Origin: Pseudomonas syringae
GTDB lineage: Bacteria > Pseudomonadota > Gammaproteobacteria > Pseudomonadales > Pseudomonadaceae
Assembly: GCF_021605415.1 (NCBI RefSeq)
Contig: NZ_WKEQ01000001.1
Location: 62,001 to 126,000 of the forward strand
Reading direction: 5' to 3'
DNA: 64,000 bases
Part shown: positions 1-11,723 of the stretch, piece after piece
Numbering within the stretch: position 1 is the first letter of the stretch
Layout: every line of letters starts with the position of its first letter
Translations under genes and position numbers: made by a program
Notes under the pieces: model-generated
Told to the model about the DNA's origin: nothing
Databases searched by the model: none
Seen by the model: only the letters and a program-made list of their open reading frames with translations

Positions 1-674
1 TCCACGCCCAGGGCAATCAGTGCTGCGGCGGCCGCTACCTGTTCGGCAATACGACGGCTCACACCCTGACCTCGGCTTTTTTCATTCAACAGGACAACTT
101 CGCATTCGACGAAGAAGGTTCGGCAATGCGGCTCGCCCTGGATATCCACCACTTCATAACGCGGCAGATCGCAGCTGCGCGATTGCAGGAATTCCTGCAG
201 GCGAGTCTTTGGATCTTTATTGGTGTCGACCAGTGTCAGGCCTTCGAACTCGCCGGCCAGCCAGGCCAGTACCCGCTCCCGGGCCATATCCATACCGGCG
301 TCGAGGTAGATGGCACCGATCAGCGCTTCGAGGGCATCAGCCAGGATCGACTCGCGACGGAAGCCGCCGCTTTTCAGCTCGCCGGAACCCAGACGCAAGT
401 AATCGCCCAGATCGAATCCGCGCGCCAGTACGGCCAGGGTCTCGCCCTTCACCAGGCGAGCGCGCAAGCGCGACAACTGGCCTTCGCGGGCCAACGGGAA
501 GCGATCGAACAAGGCCTCGCCTGCAACGAAATTGAGGATGGCATCACCGAGGAACTCCAGACGTTCGTTGTTACGCCCGGCAAAGCTGCGATGCGTGAGG
601 GCCAGGATCATCAGTTCCTGATCTTTGAAGGTGTAACCGAGCTGACGCTCGAGACGACTTAAGGAAACGCTCAC
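1..674 (-). CDS. rnc: Ribonuclease III, 3' end cut by window edge
   Basis: Cleaves double-stranded RNA in rRNA precursors and in some mRNAs. The reverse strand reads from a GTG start at 674 as [16 protein letters not shown], with the RNase III signature ERLEFLGDA (Glu40 and Asp44 of the metal site) and a C-terminal dsRNA-binding domain from about residue 154. About 224 codons are visible. The family is about 229 residues long, so only a few codons are missing. It lies downstream of lepB in the usual Pseudomonas order lepA-lepB-rnc, and era-recO would be expected beyond the edge. The GTG start is preferred because homology begins there and no upstream ATG is in frame. Confidence 0.95.
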   Translation of the reverse strand, partial: MSVSLSRLERQLGYTFKDQELMILALTHRSFAGRNNERLEFLGDAILNFVAGEALFDRFPLAREGQLSRLRARLVKGETLAVLARGFDLGDYLRLGSGELKSGGFRRESILADALEALIGAIYLDAGMDMARERVLAWLAGEFEGLTLVDTNKDPKTRLQEFLQSRSCDLPRYEVVDIQGEPHCRTFFVECEVVLLNEKSRGQGVSRRIAEQVAAAAALIALGV

Positions 675-827
675 GGTTTACCCACGCTGAGTTCGTGGCT
701 GGATTCCACTGCCATCGCCGGGATGCGGCGCAGGCCTGGGACAATTAACGCTGTGTTCAAAAATTACATCCTGAATATCGTTGGCTTCATGCCCCGGAGA
801 CGATTGTGTCGGCTCCAGAAATGCATT

Positions 828-850
828 CGGCGCTGTGGTCAACAGCGCCG
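828..850 (-). promoter_or_regulatory. Perfect hairpin in the lepB-rnc gap
   Basis: Two 9-bp arms (CGGCGCTGT / ACAGCGCCG, written on the plus strand) flank a 5-nt loop, 6 nt after the lepB stop and about 150 nt before rnc. No U-tract follows on the minus strand, so it is a poor terminator. Known background: E. coli RNase III cuts a stem in its own leader. Whether this stem does that job here is inference, and it is shorter than the E. coli structure. Confidence 0.45.
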
Positions 851-855
851 TGTGA

Positions 856-1710
856 TTACTTGATCAGGCCGACCCGCGAGAAATTCGGCAGGTGACTGAG
901 TTTAGGTTCCGGCCAGCTCATCCAGACCGCGAAGGCTTTGCCGACGATGTTGCGGTCGGGAACCATGCCCAGCAGATCCTTGGGAATGTTCGGATCATCC
1001 CAGTAACGACTGTCGTTCGAGTTGTCGCGGTTGTCGCCCATCATGAAGTAGTGCCCGGCCGGCACTGTCCACGAATGGTCGGGCGTTGCGCGGTAACGGC
1101 TCATTTCCTTGCGGATCTGATGCTCGGCGGCGCCAAGTTTTTCCATGTACAACTCGGCGCTACCCAGAGTGCCCGGCTCGGAACCGACCAACTGTTCGGC
1201 TACCGATTCGCCGTTGACGAACAGACGCTTCTCGGCGGTGTAGCGAATAGTATCGCCCGGCAGGCCGACGACACGCTTGATGTAGTTGACGTTCGGGTCG
1301 CTCGGGTAGCGGAACACCATCACATCGCCGCGCTGCGGATCACCGACTTCGATGATCTTCTTGTCGATCACCGGCAGGCGGATCCCGTAAGAAAACTTGT
1401 TCACCAGGATGAAATCGCCAACGTCCAGGGTCGGTTTCATCGAGCCGGACGGAATCTGGAACGGTTCCACAAGGAACGAACGCAGCACCAGCACGATGAA
1501 CAACACCGGGAAGAACGACTTGCCGTATTCGACCAGCAGCGGCTCTTTGCTCAGCTTCTCGACCACCACCACATCTGGCTGGCTGACGCTGCCCTGATAG
1601 GAAGCGATGGCAGAGCGCCGACGCGGTGCCAGGATCAACAGATCGAGCAACGCCAAAAGACCGCAGACAAACACGGCGATGACCAGCAACAGCGGGAAAT
1701 TTAGTGACAT
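856..1710 (-). CDS. lepB: Signal peptidase I
   Basis: Inner-membrane protease that removes signal peptides from secreted proteins. It is 284 residues long. Two hydrophobic segments (about 4-28 and 66-80) precede the periplasmic catalytic domain. The nucleophile is Ser90 in IPSGSMKPTL and the general base is Lys145 in YIKRVVGLPGD, the same numbers as in E. coli LepB. The C-terminal box GDNRDNSNDSR is also present. It starts 5 nt after the lepA stop, so the two genes are almost certainly cotranscribed. Confidence 0.97.
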   Translation of the reverse strand: MSLNFPLLLVIAVFVCGLLALLDLLILAPRRRSAIASYQGSVSQPDVVVVEKLSKEPLLVEYGKSFFPVLFIVLVLRSFLVEPFQIPSGSMKPTLDVGDFILVNKFSYGIRLPVIDKKIIEVGDPQRGDVMVFRYPSDPNVNYIKRVVGLPGDTIRYTAEKRLFVNGESVAEQLVGSEPGTLGSAELYMEKLGAAEHQIRKEMSRYRATPDHSWTVPAGHYFMMGDNRDNSNDSRYWDDPNIPKDLLGMVPDRNIVGKAFAVWMSWPEPKLSHLPNFSRVGLIK

Positions 1711-1715
1711 AGGAC

Positions 1716-3515
1716 CTAACTATCCAACCTGAGCACGGCGAGGAAGGCTTCTTGTGGAATTTCCACGTTACCGACCTGTTTCATGCGTTTTTTACCGGCC
1801 TTCTGCTTTTCAAGCAGCTTTTTCTTACGACTGACGTCACCGCCGTAGCATTTGGCCAATACGTTCTTTCTGAGTGCCTTGACGGTTGTCCGGGCAACGA
1901 TCTGACCGCCAATGGCAGCTTGAATCGCAACGTCGAACATCTGGCGTGGAATCAGTTCTTTCATCTTCTCGGTCAACTGGCGACCTTTGTAGTTCGCGTT
2001 GTCACGGTGCACGATCAGCGCCAGAGCGTCGACCTTGTCGCCGTTGATCAGCACGTCCAGCTTCACCAGGCTTGCCGATTGGTAACGATCGAAATGGTAG
2101 TCCAGAGAAGCATAGCCGCGACTGGTGGATTTCAACCGGTCGAAGAAGTCGAGCACCACTTCGTTCATCGGCAAGTCGTAGGTCACTTGCACCTGGGAGC
2201 CGAGAAACAGCATGTCGTGCTGCACGCCACGCTTTTCGATGCACAGGGTGATGACGTTGCCCAGATGCTCCTGCGGCACTAGGATGTTGGCGCGCACGAT
2301 CGGCTCGCGCATGTCCTCGACCGACGAGATGTCCGGAAGCTTGGATGGGTTGTCGACGTAGATCGTTTCACCGGTTTTCAGCAGCAATTCGAAGATTACC
2401 GTTGGTGCCGTCGTGATCAGATCCAGGTCGTACTCGCGCTCCAGGCGCTCCTGGATGATTTCCATGTGCAGCATGCCGAGGAAGCCGCAACGGAAGCCGA
2501 AGCCCAGGGCGTCGGAGCTTTCCGGGGTGTACTGCAGCGACGAGTCGTTGAGGGTCAGCTTCTGCAGCGCTTCGCGGAAATCTTCGAAGTCGTCGGAGCT
2601 GACCGGGAACAGACCGGCGTAAACCTGTGGCTGGATGCGTTTGAAGCCTGGCAGCACTTCAACGTCCGGGGTGGAGTTGAGGGTCAGCGTGTCACCGACC
2701 GGCGCGCCGTGAATGTCCTTGATACCGGCAATGATGAAGCCTACTTCACCGGCCTTGAGGTCAACGGTTGCGGTGTGCTTTGGATTGAACACGCCCACGC
2801 TGTCGACCAAGTGCACCTTGCCGGTGGACTTGACCAGAATCTTGTCGCCCTTCTTCACTCGGCCATGACGCACGCGCACCAGGGAAACAACGCCCAGGTA
2901 GTTGTCGAACCAGGAGTCGATGATCAACGCTTGCAGCGGATCTTCGTAGTTGCCAGTCGGCGCAGGAATGGTGGCGACGAGGCGCTCGAGCACTTCATCA
3001 ACGCCCAGACCGGTCTTGGCACTGCAAGTGACCGCGTCGGTGGCATCGATGCCGATGATTTTCTCGATTTCTTCTTTGACGCGATCAGGATCGGCCTGTG
3101 GCAGGTCGATCTTGTTCAGCACCGGCATGACCTCAAGGCCCTGTTCGATGGCGGTGTAGCAGTTGGCCACGGACTGGGCTTCAACGCCCTGACCAGCATC
3201 GACCACCAGCAAGGCACCTTCACACGCCGCGAGGGAACGGCTGACTTCGTAGGTGAAGTCGACGTGGCCCGGAGTGTCAATGAAGTTCAACTGGTAGTTG
3301 ATGCCATCTTTGGCTTTGTAATAAAGGGTGACGCTGTGGGCCTTGATGGTGATCCCGCGTTCACGTTCCAGGTCCATGGAATCCAGTACCTGGGCTTCCA
3401 TTTCGCGCTCGGCCAGGCCGCCGCACATCTGGATGAAGCGATCGGCCAGCGTCGACTTGCCATGGTCAATGTGGGCGATGATGGAGAAATTGCGGATATG
3501 ACTCAAATCACTCAC
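1716..3515 (-). CDS. lepA: Elongation factor 4 (LepA), ribosome back-translocase GTPase
   Basis: Translational GTPase of the EF-G-like family. It is 599 residues long, the usual length. The G1 motif AHIDHGKST is near residue 15, followed by DTPGH (G3) and NKID (G4), then the EF-G-like domains and the LepA-specific basic C-terminus ([17 protein letters not shown]). The start codon is GTG at 3515, fixed by the conserved N-terminus [15 protein letters not shown]. The gene normally following mucD upstream of lepA in Pseudomonas is not here: the next gene is lptG, behind a terminator (see findings). Confidence 0.97.
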   Translation of the reverse strand: MSDLSHIRNFSIIAHIDHGKSTLADRFIQMCGGLAEREMEAQVLDSMDLERERGITIKAHSVTLYYKAKDGINYQLNFIDTPGHVDFTYEVSRSLAACEGALLVVDAGQGVEAQSVANCYTAIEQGLEVMPVLNKIDLPQADPDRVKEEIEKIIGIDATDAVTCSAKTGLGVDEVLERLVATIPAPTGNYEDPLQALIIDSWFDNYLGVVSLVRVRHGRVKKGDKILVKSTGKVHLVDSVGVFNPKHTATVDLKAGEVGFIIAGIKDIHGAPVGDTLTLNSTPDVEVLPGFKRIQPQVYAGLFPVSSDDFEDFREALQKLTLNDSSLQYTPESSDALGFGFRCGFLGMLHMEIIQERLEREYDLDLITTAPTVIFELLLKTGETIYVDNPSKLPDISSVEDMREPIVRANILVPQEHLGNVITLCIEKRGVQHDMLFLGSQVQVTYDLPMNEVVLDFFDRLKSTSRGYASLDYHFDRYQSASLVKLDVLINGDKVDALALIVHRDNANYKGRQLTEKMKELIPRQMFDVAIQAAIGGQIVARTTVKALRKNVLAKCYGGDVSRKKKLLEKQKAGKKRMKQVGNVEIPQEAFLAVLRLDS

Positions 3516-3624
3516 GGATCAACACTCAAAAAGGCTGCAGGCATGGCCCGCCGAAAAATAGCCGGGAATTGTACCTGATACACGGCGCAAGCGTCACGTT
3601 CGCCTGTCACCCTGATGGCATGCA

Positions 3625-3656
3625 AAAACGCCCCGATCCGTGGATCGAGGCGTTTT
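3625..3656 (-). terminator. Rho-independent terminator of lptFG
   Basis: The stem AAAACGCC...GGCGTTTT has an inner CGATCC/GGATCG stem and one mismatch. It lies 31 nt after the lptG stop. A/T runs on both sides make it potentially bidirectional. It separates the lpt genes from lepA. Confidence 0.85.
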
Positions 3657-3687
3657 CGAGGTCAGCGCACAGATGAAAACTCGTTCA

Positions 3688-4749
3688 TCAACCGGCTCTG
3701 CGCAGCAACCAGACCCCGGCCAGGGCACAAACGGCGGCGGGCACCAGCACCGCAAACAGCGGCGAGAAACCGAACACCAGGCTCGACGGACCGAGCAGAT
3801 CCTGAACAATACGGAAGGTGAAACCCACCAGTACACCGGTAAATACACGCTGCCCCAAGGTGACCGAACGCAGCGGACCGAAGATGAAGGAAATCGCCAT
3901 CAATACCAGCGCGGCGGTGACCAGCGGCTGCAATATCTTGACCCAAAACGCCAGCCAGTAGCGGCCGTTACTCAAGCCCTGCTCCGCCAGGTAGTGGATG
4001 TAACCCCACAACCCGGTGATCGACAGTGACTCAGGCGCCATGACCACGGTGCTCAGCAGTTGCGGGCTCAGTGACACGTCCCAACGCTCAACGGGCGCGT
4101 TGACCACTTCGGTACTGCGTTCATGGAACACCGTGGTGGTCACGTCGGTGAGTTGCCAGTGATCCGTATCGAAATCGGCACGTTTGGCGAAGCTCGACGA
4201 CAGCAAGTGGCGCTCTTTGTCGAAGTGGTAGCGGGTCACGCCATACAGGCGACCGTTAGGTTGCACGGAGTTGATATGGATGAACTCCTCACCCTGACGG
4301 TGCCACATGCCGTGCTTGGCACTCTGCGCGTCGCCGCTGCCCTGCGCCAGGGAGCGATTGGCCTGGGCCATGCTTTCCGTTGCCGGCGCCACGTACTCAC
4401 CGATCAGCACGCCGGCCAGCATCAGCACCAGCATCGGCTTCATGACCGCCCAGACAATACGCCCGACCGAAACACCTGCCGCGCGCATCACCGTCAGTTC
4501 GCTATTGCTGGCCAGGCTGCCGAGGCCGATCAGGCAACCGATCAGCGCCGCCATTGGCAGCATGTCGTAGAGCCGGCGTGGCGCTGTCAGCAAAACGTAG
4601 CCAAGGACATCGAGCAAGGTGTAGGTATCGCTGACGTCGCTCATCTCGTCGATGAAGGCAAACAGTGTGGCCAGGCCGAGAATGATCGCCAGCACCGCGA
4701 TGATCGCCATGAACACGCTGCTGCCGATGTAGCGGTCGAGTTTAACCAC
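3688..4749 (-). CDS. lptG: LPS export ABC transporter permease LptG
   Basis: One of the two inner-membrane permeases of the LptB2FG complex, which extracts LPS from the inner membrane and passes it to LptC/LptA. It has 353 residues in the YjgP/YjgQ architecture: three N-terminal membrane helices (about 10-35, 50-75, 100-120), a periplasmic beta-jellyroll, and three C-terminal helices ending AGVWLLRRAG. The GTG start at 4749 lies inside the last codons of lptF (8-bp overlap), which implies translational coupling. A terminator follows. Confidence 0.94.
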   Translation of the reverse strand: MVKLDRYIGSSVFMAIIAVLAIILGLATLFAFIDEMSDVSDTYTLLDVLGYVLLTAPRRLYDMLPMAALIGCLIGLGSLASNSELTVMRAAGVSVGRIVWAVMKPMLVLMLAGVLIGEYVAPATESMAQANRSLAQGSGDAQSAKHGMWHRQGEEFIHINSVQPNGRLYGVTRYHFDKERHLLSSSFAKRADFDTDHWQLTDVTTTVFHERSTEVVNAPVERWDVSLSPQLLSTVVMAPESLSITGLWGYIHYLAEQGLSNGRYWLAFWVKILQPLVTAALVLMAISFIFGPLRSVTLGQRVFTGVLVGFTFRIVQDLLGPSSLVFGFSPLFAVLVPAAVCALAGVWLLRRAG

Positions 4750-5863
4750 GGGCCACCTCCAGCGCTGCGCTGCGACGGCTCGCCATCTTCAGGCGCAAAG
4801 GCTCCCAGTACAGCAGGCCCAGACCGATGAACAGGAAGATTGCGTGCACCCACCACAATCCGAGCACCGGGTGAATCTTGCCTTTTTCAAGGGCGCCGCG
4901 GGCGGCAATCAGGATGGTCAGGTAAGCCATATAAAGAAGAATCGCCGGCAGCAACTTGAGGAAACGTCCCTGACGCGGATTGACCCGCGACAGCGGCACC
5001 GCCATCAAGGTCACGATGAACACCAGCAGCGGCAGGGACAGACGCCATTGCAGCTCGGTCTTGGAACGGATGTCGTCACTGCCCAACAGGGACGACGTCG
5101 GCATGGCGTCACGGTCGGTGACTTCCTCGCTGACTTCCGGTTTTGGCAACAGCACGCCATAGGTTTCGTAATGAATGGCGCGGTAGTCAGCCTGGCCCGG
5201 GCTGCCGTCGTAGCGGTAGCCGTTCTTGAGAATCAGGTAGCGGTTGCCGTCGTGACGAACTTCCTGCTGGCCCTTTTCAGCAACCAGAATGGAAATTCCG
5301 CGATCCTTCTGGTCGGTTCCCAGGTTCTTTTGCGAAATGAACACGCCAGCGAGGTTGATCCGGTCATCGCTCAGGGACTCGGTGTAGGTCACGCGAGTAC
5401 CATCGCGCAAAGCCTGGAAGCGGCCCGGTTCAAGGGTATCGAATTCGGTCAGCGCATCCTGCTTGTTCAAGAGCAACTGGAATTGATTGGCACCCTGCGG
5501 GGCCAGGCTCAAACTCAGCCACGCCACGACCAGCGCGACCAGCGTTGCCGGGAACAGGGTCATGCGCAGCAACTTCTGCTGGCTCATGCCGGTGGCCGAC
5601 AGCACGGTCATCTCGCTTTCCAGGTACAACCGGCCATACGCCAGCAGGATTCCGAGGAACAGGCCCAGCGGCAAAATCAGCTGCAGAAAGCCCGGCAGAC
5701 GAAAGCCCATGATCAGGAACAGCGAACCCGGATCGAGCTGGCCGGCGGCGGCCTGTGCGAGGTATTTGATGAAACGACCGCTCATGATGATGACCAGCAG
5801 CACGGCGCTGACAGCGCTCAAGGTCAACAGGACTTCGCGGGACAGATAACGGAAGACGATCAA
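4742..5863 (-). CDS. lptF: LPS export ABC transporter permease LptF
   Basis: Partner permease of LptG, about 373 residues, with six membrane helices around a periplasmic domain (YjgP/YjgQ family). I chose the TTG start at 5863 (MIVFRYLSREVLL). It has GGAG 8 nt upstream, whereas the in-frame GTG at 5872 would sit directly on that ribosome-binding site. It is divergent from pepA, as in other pseudomonads, and forms a two-gene operon with lptG. Confidence 0.93.
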   Translation of the reverse strand: MIVFRYLSREVLLTLSAVSAVLLVIIMSGRFIKYLAQAAAGQLDPGSLFLIMGFRLPGFLQLILPLGLFLGILLAYGRLYLESEMTVLSATGMSQQKLLRMTLFPATLVALVVAWLSLSLAPQGANQFQLLLNKQDALTEFDTLEPGRFQALRDGTRVTYTESLSDDRINLAGVFISQKNLGTDQKDRGISILVAEKGQQEVRHDGNRYLILKNGYRYDGSPGQADYRAIHYETYGVLLPKPEVSEEVTDRDAMPTSSLLGSDDIRSKTELQWRLSLPLLVFIVTLMAVPLSRVNPRQGRFLKLLPAILLYMAYLTILIAARGALEKGKIHPVLGLWWVHAIFLFIGLGLLYWEPLRLKMASRRSAALEVARG

Positions 5864-6024
5864 ACCAGACACTCCAGGGTTGTCAGGCTAAGGCGGCCAA
5901 ACAAGCAAACGTATCGGCAGGCCCGCCAGGCAGAGCCGCCGAAAAAAGATGCGGCATTATCCTGTGATTGAGTGCGCCTGTCACTGCGCACACTCATTCA
6001 AGCGTGCAATCCGTTGAAGATCGT

Positions 6025-6040
6025 ACAACCCGAGGGTTGT
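6025..6040. promoter_or_regulatory. Perfect 16-bp palindrome between lptF and pepA
   Basis: ACAACCC-GA-GGGTTGT lies in the 307-bp divergent control region, about 130 bp before pepA and 160 bp before lptF. The rest of the region is GC-rich, with an AT patch near 6100-6112 (TTCTATTTATAAG) that could hold a pepA -10 box. No regulator can be named from sequence. Confidence 0.35.
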
Positions 6041-6149
6041 CAGGCGCGGGGAGCGAGGTTCAAACTGCTGCGTCTGTCGCAGGCGCTGTCCTGCGCCTCT
6101 TCTATTTATAAGCAAGCGACTGCGTCAGCGTAGATTGCCTGCGCGTTGA

Positions 6150-7661
<1,512 letters not shown>

Positions 7662-7678
7662 AACCAATGACGGACGGC

Positions 7679-7700
7679 GGCGCCACTTTCGGGTGGCGCC
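7679..7700 (+). promoter_or_regulatory. Stem-loop between pepA and holC
   Basis: The arms GGCGCCAC and GTGGCGCC surround a 6-nt loop. There is no U-tract, so this is a processing or stability element rather than a clear terminator. Confidence 0.45.
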
Positions 7701-7721
7701 CCTGACCGCTCAGGAACCGCA

Positions 7722-8150
7722 ATGACCAAAGTCGACTTCTATATCCTGCCCAGCGCCGATCCCTCGGCACGGCTGGATTTCGCCTGCAAGCTCACCGAGA
7801 AAGCCTGGCGCATGGGCCACCGCATCTACCTGCATTGCAGTGATGCTACCCAGCGCGACGATCTCGATGCGCGTCTGTGGGCATTCAAGGGTGAAACGTT
7901 CATTCCTCACGGCCCCGCCGACAGCGAACCGGACGGTCTGATCGTTTTGGGACTGGGCGACGACTGCGGTGAGCATCAGGATTTACTGGTGAACCTCGAC
8001 CTGAAAGTCCCGACCTTCGCCAACAAGTTCGCTCGCATCGCGGAAGTGGTGGTGGAAGATCCGGTGATTCGTCAGGCCGCGCGGGAGAGTTTTCGCTTCT
8101 ACCGCGAACAGGGCTATCCTCTGCAAGACCACCGTTTACAGCGACTCTGA
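7722..8150 (+). CDS. holC: DNA polymerase III subunit chi
   Basis: Chi subunit of the replicative clamp loader. It links the tau/psi complex to single-strand binding protein on lagging-strand templates. It has 142 residues, starting MTKVDFYILPSADPSARLDFACKLTEKAW, with the family-typical second-half pattern GLIVLGLGDD and the basic end DHRLQRL. The order pepA-holC-valS is conserved in gammaproteobacteria and supports the call. It is followed after 8 nt by a small unknown gene. Confidence 0.93.
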   Translation: MTKVDFYILPSADPSARLDFACKLTEKAWRMGHRIYLHCSDATQRDDLDARLWAFKGETFIPHGPADSEPDGLIVLGLGDDCGEHQDLLVNLDLKVPTFANKFARIAEVVVEDPVIRQAARESFRFYREQGYPLQDHRLQRL

Positions 8151-8158
8151 GTACGCCG

Positions 8159-8554
8159 ATGGACACGCCAAAACCGCTGCAAAAGCCTGCACTGCTGGAT
8201 GATCTCGAATCGATCCGCCAGTTGCTCGGTGATGACAACCTGCAACCGCCGCTGCTGACCGACACGGTCGACGAAGGCGAACAGGAACAGATTCCGATGC
8301 TGTTCGACGCTGTCGGCAATGCGCCCGAAGCGGTCGAGCCTGCACCCGCCACTCCCGCAAAATCTGCCGCCGCGCCTGTGGATAAAGGCCCCGACGCCCT
8401 CCTACACCTGGACAGTGAACTGCGCGCCGCCGCGCAATTGATCCTGCAAGACGTGATCGACGATTTCGCCCCGCACATCGAAACCGAAATCAAACGCCGC
8501 CTCGATGCGCGGATGGAGCGGCTACTCGCCGCAGCGACAAGCGGCAAGCTTTAA
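8159..8554 (+). CDS. Small acidic protein of unknown function between holC and valS
   Basis: 131 residues with an acidic, Pro/Ala-rich first two thirds (DEGEQEQIP, PEAVEPAPATPAKSAAAP) that looks disordered. A helical C-terminal third follows: ELRAAAQLILQDVIDDFAPHIETEIKRRLDARMERLL. It is probably cotranslated with holC (8-nt gap). I recognise the neighbourhood, not a function, and a replisome role is only guilt by association. The last residues and the stop (ATSGKL*) are encoded by the left arm of a REP palindrome, so the native C-terminus has probably been replaced or shortened. Confidence 0.8.
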   Translation: MDTPKPLQKPALLDDLESIRQLLGDDNLQPPLLTDTVDEGEQEQIPMLFDAVGNAPEAVEPAPATPAKSAAAPVDKGPDALLHLDSELRAAAQLILQDVIDDFAPHIETEIKRRLDARMERLLAAATSGKL

Positions 8555-8612
8555 GCCACAAGCAAAAGCCGGATGCGCCCTCTTGCAGCTTGCGGCTTGT
8601 AGCTTGCGGCTG
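8532..8612. repeat. REP pair, CAAGCTGCAAGC family, overlapping a gene end
   Basis: Two imperfect inverted 30-nt arms built from GCAAGCTNCAAGCCNCAAGC, at 8532-8561 and 8583-8612. The left arm contains the stop codon of the preceding gene. A C8 run follows, then the valS leader. Confidence 0.8.
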
Positions 8613-8671
8613 CCCCCCCCGCTATACTTCCCGGCTTTTCCTGAATAAATGCCAATAGGGTCCCGCCGCGC

Positions 8672-11518
8672 ATGGATAAGACCTACCAGCCGCACGCCAT
8701 TGAAACTTCCTGGTACAAGACCTGGGAGTCCGAGAATTACTTCGCCCCGCAAGGCGCGGGCGAGTCTTACACCATTATGATCCCGCCGCCGAACGTCACC
8801 GGCAGCCTGCACATGGGTCACGGTTTCAACAACGCGATCATGGATGCCCTGATCCGTTTCCGCCGCATGCAGGGTCGCAACACCCTGTGGCAGCCGGGCA
8901 CCGACCATGCCGGTATCGCCACGCAAATGCTGGTGGAGCGTCAACTCGAAGCCCAGGGCCAGAATCGCCACGATCTGGGCCGCGAGAAATTCCTCGAGAA
9001 AATCTGGGAATGGAAGGATCAGTCCGGCGGCAACATCAGCCGTCAGATCCGCCGCCTCGGCTCGTCCGTGGACTGGAGCCGTGAGCGCTTCACCATGGAC
9101 GACGGCCTGTCCGAAGCCGTGAAAGAAGCCTTCGTACGCCTGCATGAAGACGGCCTGATCTATCGCGGCAAGCGTCTGGTCAACTGGGACACCAAGCTGC
9201 ACACGGCGATTTCCGACCTCGAAGTGGAAAACCACGATGAGAAAGGTTTCCTCTGGAACCTGAAATACCCGCTGGCCGACGGCGCCAAGACCGCTGAAGG
9301 CAAGGACTATCTGGTTGTAGCGACCACCCGCCCGGAAACCATGCTTGGCGACGCCGCCGTCGCGGTGAACCCGAACGATGAGCGCTACAAAGCCCTGATC
9401 GGCAAATTTGTCGAGCTGCCACTGGTTGGCCGCCGCATCCCGATCATCGCCGACGATTACTGCGATCCTGAATTCGGCACCGGCTGCGTGAAAATCACCC
9501 CGGCCCACGATTTCAACGACTACGAAGTCGGCAAACGCCACAACCTGCCGCTGCTGAACATCTTCGACAAGAACGCCAATGTGCTGCCGGCCTGCCAGGT
9601 GTTCAACCTCGACGGCACGCTGAACGACAGCATCGACGGCAAGATTCCGGCCGAATACGCCGGTCTCGAGCGTTTCGAGGCGCGCAAGCAGATTGTCGCC
9701 GCGTTCGACGCCGCCGGCCTGCTGGTGAGTATCGACGACCACAACCTGAAAACGCCGAAAGGTGACCGCTCTGGCACGGTCATTGAACCTTGGCTGACCG
9801 ATCAGTGGTACGTCTCTACGAAGCCGCTCGCCGAGCCTGCGATCGAAGCCGTTGAAGACGGCCGCATCCAGTTCGTGCCCAAGCAGTACGAGAACATGTA
9901 CTTCTCGTGGATGCGCGACATCCAGGACTGGTGCATCAGCCGTCAGCTGTGGTGGGGCCACCGCATTCCGGCCTGGTACGACGAGTCGGGCAAAGTCTAC
10001 GTCGGTCGCGACGAAGCCGAAGTGCGCGCCAAGCACGGCCTCGGTCCGGACGTTGCGCTGCAACAGGACAACGACGTACTCGACACCTGGTTCAGTTCCG
10101 GTCTGTGGACGTTCTCCACCCTGGGCTGGCCTGAGCAGACCGAATTCCTGAAGAAATTCCACTCCACCGACGTGCTGGTCACTGGCTTCGACATCATTTT
10201 CTTCTGGGTCGCCCGGATGATCATGCTCACCATGCATTTGGTGAAAAACGAAGACGGCACGCCGCAGGTTCCGTTCAAAACGGTTTATGTACACGGTCTG
10301 GTGCGGGATGGCCAGGGCCAGAAGATGTCCAAGTCCAAGGGCAACGTCCTGGATCCGCTGGACATCATCGACGGTATCGAGCTGGAAGAACTGGTGCAGA
10401 AACGCACCTCCGGCCTGATGCAGCCGAAACTGGCGAAGAAGATCGAGAAGCAGACCCGCGACGAGTTCGCCGACGGCATCGCCAGCTACGGCACCGACGC
10501 CCTGCGCTTTACCTTCTGCTCGCTGGCGTCCACCGGTCGCGACATCAAGTTCGACATGGGCCGCGTCGAAGGCTATCGCAACTTCTGCAACAAGATCTGG
10601 AACGCCGCGCGGTACGTGCTGGACAAGGGCGAAGACTGCGGCCAGAACGGCGAAGCCTACGAGCTGTCGCTGGCGGATCGCTGGATCATCTCGCAGCTGC
10701 AACGCACCGAAGCCGAAGTGACCCGTCAACTGGATCAGTTCCGTTTCGACCTGGCGGCGCAAGCCTTGTACGAGTTCATCTGGAACCAGTACTGCGACTG
10801 GTATCTGGAACTGTCCAAGCCTGTGCTGTGGGACGAAAACGCGCCGGTCGAGCGCCAGCGCGGCACCCGTCGCACACTGGTTCGCGTACTGGAAGTGGCA
10901 CTGCGTCTGGCGCACCCGTTCATGCCGTTCATCACTGAAGAAATCTGGCAGCGCGTCGCGCCGCTGGCCGGCATTCAGGGCAAGACGATCATGCTGCAAC
11001 CGTGGCCAGTGGCCAACGAAGAGCGCATCGATCCGGCGGCCGAAGACGACATCGAATGGCTCAAGGAACTGATGCTCGGCACGCGTAACATCCGTGGCGA
11101 AATGAACATCGGCCCGGGCAAACCACTGCCGATCTATCTGAAAAACGTCAGCGCCGAAGATCAGCGCCGATTGACCGAGAACGAAGCGCTGCTGAAGAAA
11201 CTGGCGCGCCTGGAATCGATCACCGTCCTCGCCGCCGGCGAAGAAGCGCCGCTGTCCGCCACCGCACTGGTGGGCGAGATGGAAGTGCTGGTGCCCATGG
11301 CCGGCCTGATCGACAAGGGCGCCGAACTGGCGCGCCTGGACAAGGAAATCCTGCGTCTGCAGGGCGAAGTCCAGCGTGTCGGTGGCAAGTTGTCGAACGC
11401 CGGTTTCGTCGACAAGGCCCCGGCCGAAGTCATCGAGAAGGAACGCGCCAAACTGGCCGAGGCTGAACAAGCCCTGGGCAAACTGGCCGAGCAGCACGCG
11501 CGGATTGCCAGCCTGTAA
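8672..11518 (+). CDS. valS: Valyl-tRNA synthetase
   Basis: Charges tRNA-Val. Class Ia synthetase of 948 residues. HIGH box HMGH at 47-50 and KMSKS box at 551-555. An editing (CP1) domain lies between them, then the anticodon-binding domain and the C-terminal coiled coil typical of ValRS ([21 protein letters not shown]...). ATG at 8672 is fixed by [15 protein letters not shown]. The long open frame on the opposite strand (8522-11575) is a composition shadow. A strong terminator follows. Confidence 0.98.
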   Translation: MDKTYQPHAIETSWYKTWESENYFAPQGAGESYTIMIPPPNVTGSLHMGHGFNNAIMDALIRFRRMQGRNTLWQPGTDHAGIATQMLVERQLEAQGQNRHDLGREKFLEKIWEWKDQSGGNISRQIRRLGSSVDWSRERFTMDDGLSEAVKEAFVRLHEDGLIYRGKRLVNWDTKLHTAISDLEVENHDEKGFLWNLKYPLADGAKTAEGKDYLVVATTRPETMLGDAAVAVNPNDERYKALIGKFVELPLVGRRIPIIADDYCDPEFGTGCVKITPAHDFNDYEVGKRHNLPLLNIFDKNANVLPACQVFNLDGTLNDSIDGKIPAEYAGLERFEARKQIVAAFDAAGLLVSIDDHNLKTPKGDRSGTVIEPWLTDQWYVSTKPLAEPAIEAVEDGRIQFVPKQYENMYFSWMRDIQDWCISRQLWWGHRIPAWYDESGKVYVGRDEAEVRAKHGLGPDVALQQDNDVLDTWFSSGLWTFSTLGWPEQTEFLKKFHSTDVLVTGFDIIFFWVARMIMLTMHLVKNEDGTPQVPFKTVYVHGLVRDGQGQKMSKSKGNVLDPLDIIDGIELEELVQKRTSGLMQPKLAKKIEKQTRDEFADGIASYGTDALRFTFCSLASTGRDIKFDMGRVEGYRNFCNKIWNAARYVLDKGEDCGQNGEAYELSLADRWIISQLQRTEAEVTRQLDQFRFDLAAQALYEFIWNQYCDWYLELSKPVLWDENAPVERQRGTRRTLVRVLEVALRLAHPFMPFITEEIWQRVAPLAGIQGKTIMLQPWPVANEERIDPAAEDDIEWLKELMLGTRNIRGEMNIGPGKPLPIYLKNVSAEDQRRLTENEALLKKLARLESITVLAAGEEAPLSATALVGEMEVLVPMAGLIDKGAELARLDKEILRLQGEVQRVGGKLSNAGFVDKAPAEVIEKERAKLAEAEQALGKLAEQHARIASL

Positions 11519-11533
11519 CGGCAAACCGCAAGG

Positions 11534-11566
11534 AAAAAGGGAGGCCCCGCAAAGGCCTCCCTTTTT
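11534..11566 (+). terminator. valS rho-independent terminator
   Basis: 13-bp stem (AAAAAGGGAGGCC / GGCCTCCCTTTTT) with a 7-nt loop, 15 nt after the valS stop. Confidence 0.93.
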
Positions 11567-11574
11567 CATGCCCA

Positions 11575-11650
11575 TGTAGGAGCTGCCGCAGGCTGCGATC
11601 TTTTGATTTTTTTAAGATCAAGATCATAAGATCGCAGCCTGTGGCAGCTC
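11575..11650. repeat. REPIN, GTAGGAGCTGCCG family
   Basis: Inverted arms TGTAGGAGCTGCCGCAGG... and ...CCTGTGGCAGCTC around an AT-rich centre. It lies just after the valS terminator. Same family as 13490-13576 and 63880-63962. Confidence 0.85.
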
Positions 11651-11723
11651 AATAGATCGGTGTTGCCTCGTATATGTGGGACAATGCCCGCCACTTTCAG
11701 CCATACCCGAATCGACCACGCCC

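Noticed and set aside
8522..11575. 1017-codon open frame on the minus strand
   Set aside because: Lies fully antisense to valS. Its translation is rich in His, Gln, Val and Ala with no domain pattern, a by-product of high-GC third positions.
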